From positions 1 to 5,029 of the forward strand of contig CALPMD020000123.1 of NCBI GenBank assembly GCA_943324575.2: a DNA stretch of 5,029 nt. Reading direction: 5' to 3'. The notes under the pieces were generated by a model, which saw only the letters and a list, made by a program, of their open reading frames with translations, had not been told where the DNA came from and made no database searches. Made by a program: the position numbers and the translations under genes. Shown piece by piece: positions 4,637 to 5,029 of the stretch (position 1 is the first letter of the stretch; each line of letters starts with the position of its first letter). This DNA comes from Akkermansia muciniphila (GTDB lineage Bacteria; Verrucomicrobiota; Verrucomicrobiia; Verrucomicrobiales; Akkermansiaceae).

Positions 4637-5029
4637 TTGCGCCGTGGTTTTGTGATGGTGGAGGCAATGATGTCGCTCTCGATACTGACTGTGCTTGGCC
4701 TGGTCCTGCTGAAGCTATCTCTCAATATTCTGAATCCACGCCAATGGACTCTTCAGCAAACGGTGACGGACGCCTACATGACCTATGAGCGCGCCTACGC
4801 GGAGCGGATTCCTTTCGAAAATCTCTTGGCCAGTGATTCGCCATGGCCCGCCTATCCGATCACAACAGCCACCGCGGTGGAGGTCGGCCGACTTCCTGGT
4901 GGAATCCCGATCACCGGAACCGTGACGCGGACCCGCCTCCCGGACGCGGAAAACTATCCCAGCGACGGCGGCCTTGGCACGGTGGCAAGCAATCCCGCGG
5001 CGATGAAGGTGTGGAAGGCCCAAAGCATC
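4637..5029 (+). CDS. Type IV prepilin/pseudopilin-like protein, N-terminal part (3' end outside window)
   Basis: 131 codons are visible, open to the window edge. The start is the TTG at 4637; it is preceded by an SD-like AAGGCGG, and the next in-frame starts (GTG 4652, ATG 4655) lie inside the conserved segment. The N-terminus reads MRRG then FVMVEAMMSLSILTVLGLVLL: a very short basic leader, glycine at -1, phenylalanine at +1 and glutamate at +5, followed by a hydrophobic helix to about residue 31 and proline at 34. This is the class III signal cut and N-methylated by prepilin peptidase (PilD/GspO). The remainder (DAYMTYERAYAERIPFENL, then a Pro/Gly/Thr-rich region) resembles minor pilins or type II secretion pseudopilins of Verrucomicrobiota. 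It would be inserted in the inner membrane and assembled into a pilus or pseudopilus; which machine cannot be told, because neighbouring genes are beyond the edge. The gene lies divergent to the exported protein at 4007-4591. Confidence 0.75.
   Translation, partial: MRRGFVMVEAMMSLSILTVLGLVLLKLSLNILNPRQWTLQQTVTDAYMTYERAYAERIPFENLLASDSPWPAYPITTATAVEVGRLPGGIPITGTVTRTRLPDAENYPSDGGLGTVASNPAAMKVWKAQSI

Noticed and set aside
4715..5023. Minus-strand open frame of 102 codons near the right edge
   Set aside because: Antisense to the prepilin-like gene, whose class III signal is clear; translation has no recognisable features.
1..5029. CRISPR arrays, tRNA or rRNA genes, IS ends, transposases
   Set aside because: No regularly spaced direct repeats, no cloverleaf or conserved rRNA segments, no transposase motifs and no long terminal inverted repeats were seen on reading both strands.

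Overview
The window suggests a member of the Verrucomicrobiota, most likely near the Opitutales. This rests on family resemblance recognised by eye: a MutL C-terminus with a degenerate DQHA motif, a secreted DPBB-like protein, a short-leader prepilin, and a three-gene set of secreted proteins that look like verrucomicrobial hypotheticals. Four of the six visible start codons have no Shine-Dalgarno (SD) sequence. No database search was run, so the assignment is provisional.

Layout: (1) 2-604 (+) is the C-terminal third of mutL, entering from the left edge. (2) 605-746 is a very AT-rich leader (about 27% G+C over 601-720, hand count) holding a CRP/FNR-like palindrome, a compound hairpin, a perfect nine-base SD and a second hairpin between that SD and the next start codon. 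(3) 747-1541 (+) encodes a secreted protein whose C-terminal half resembles a double-psi beta-barrel. (4) 1594-4005 (+) is a tight run of three genes (1-bp gap, then a 4-bp ATGA overlap) for three unrecognised exported proteins. (5) 4007-4591 (-) is a small exported protein of unknown function, tail-to-tail with the run and 1 bp away. (6) 4637-5029 (+) is the start of a type IV prepilin/pseudopilin-like protein that leaves the right edge.

The three-gene run has clearly lower G+C (40-50% in sampled rows) than mutL (73% in one row) or the minus-strand gene (67% in one row), so it looks like an acquired or differently evolving cassette. Its tight packing and three export signals suggest the products act together outside the cytoplasm. 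No function can be assigned from sequence. With the DPBB-like protein, the minus-strand protein and the prepilin, six of the seven genes here encode exported or membrane-inserted products; MutL is the only clearly cytoplasmic one.

The most unusual signal is in the 747 leader. The SD at 708-716 is complementary to the whole nine-base 16S tail but lies 30 nt from the only usable start codon. A perfect 7-bp hairpin occupies the gap and would cut the effective spacing to 8 nt, which suggests structure-dependent initiation.
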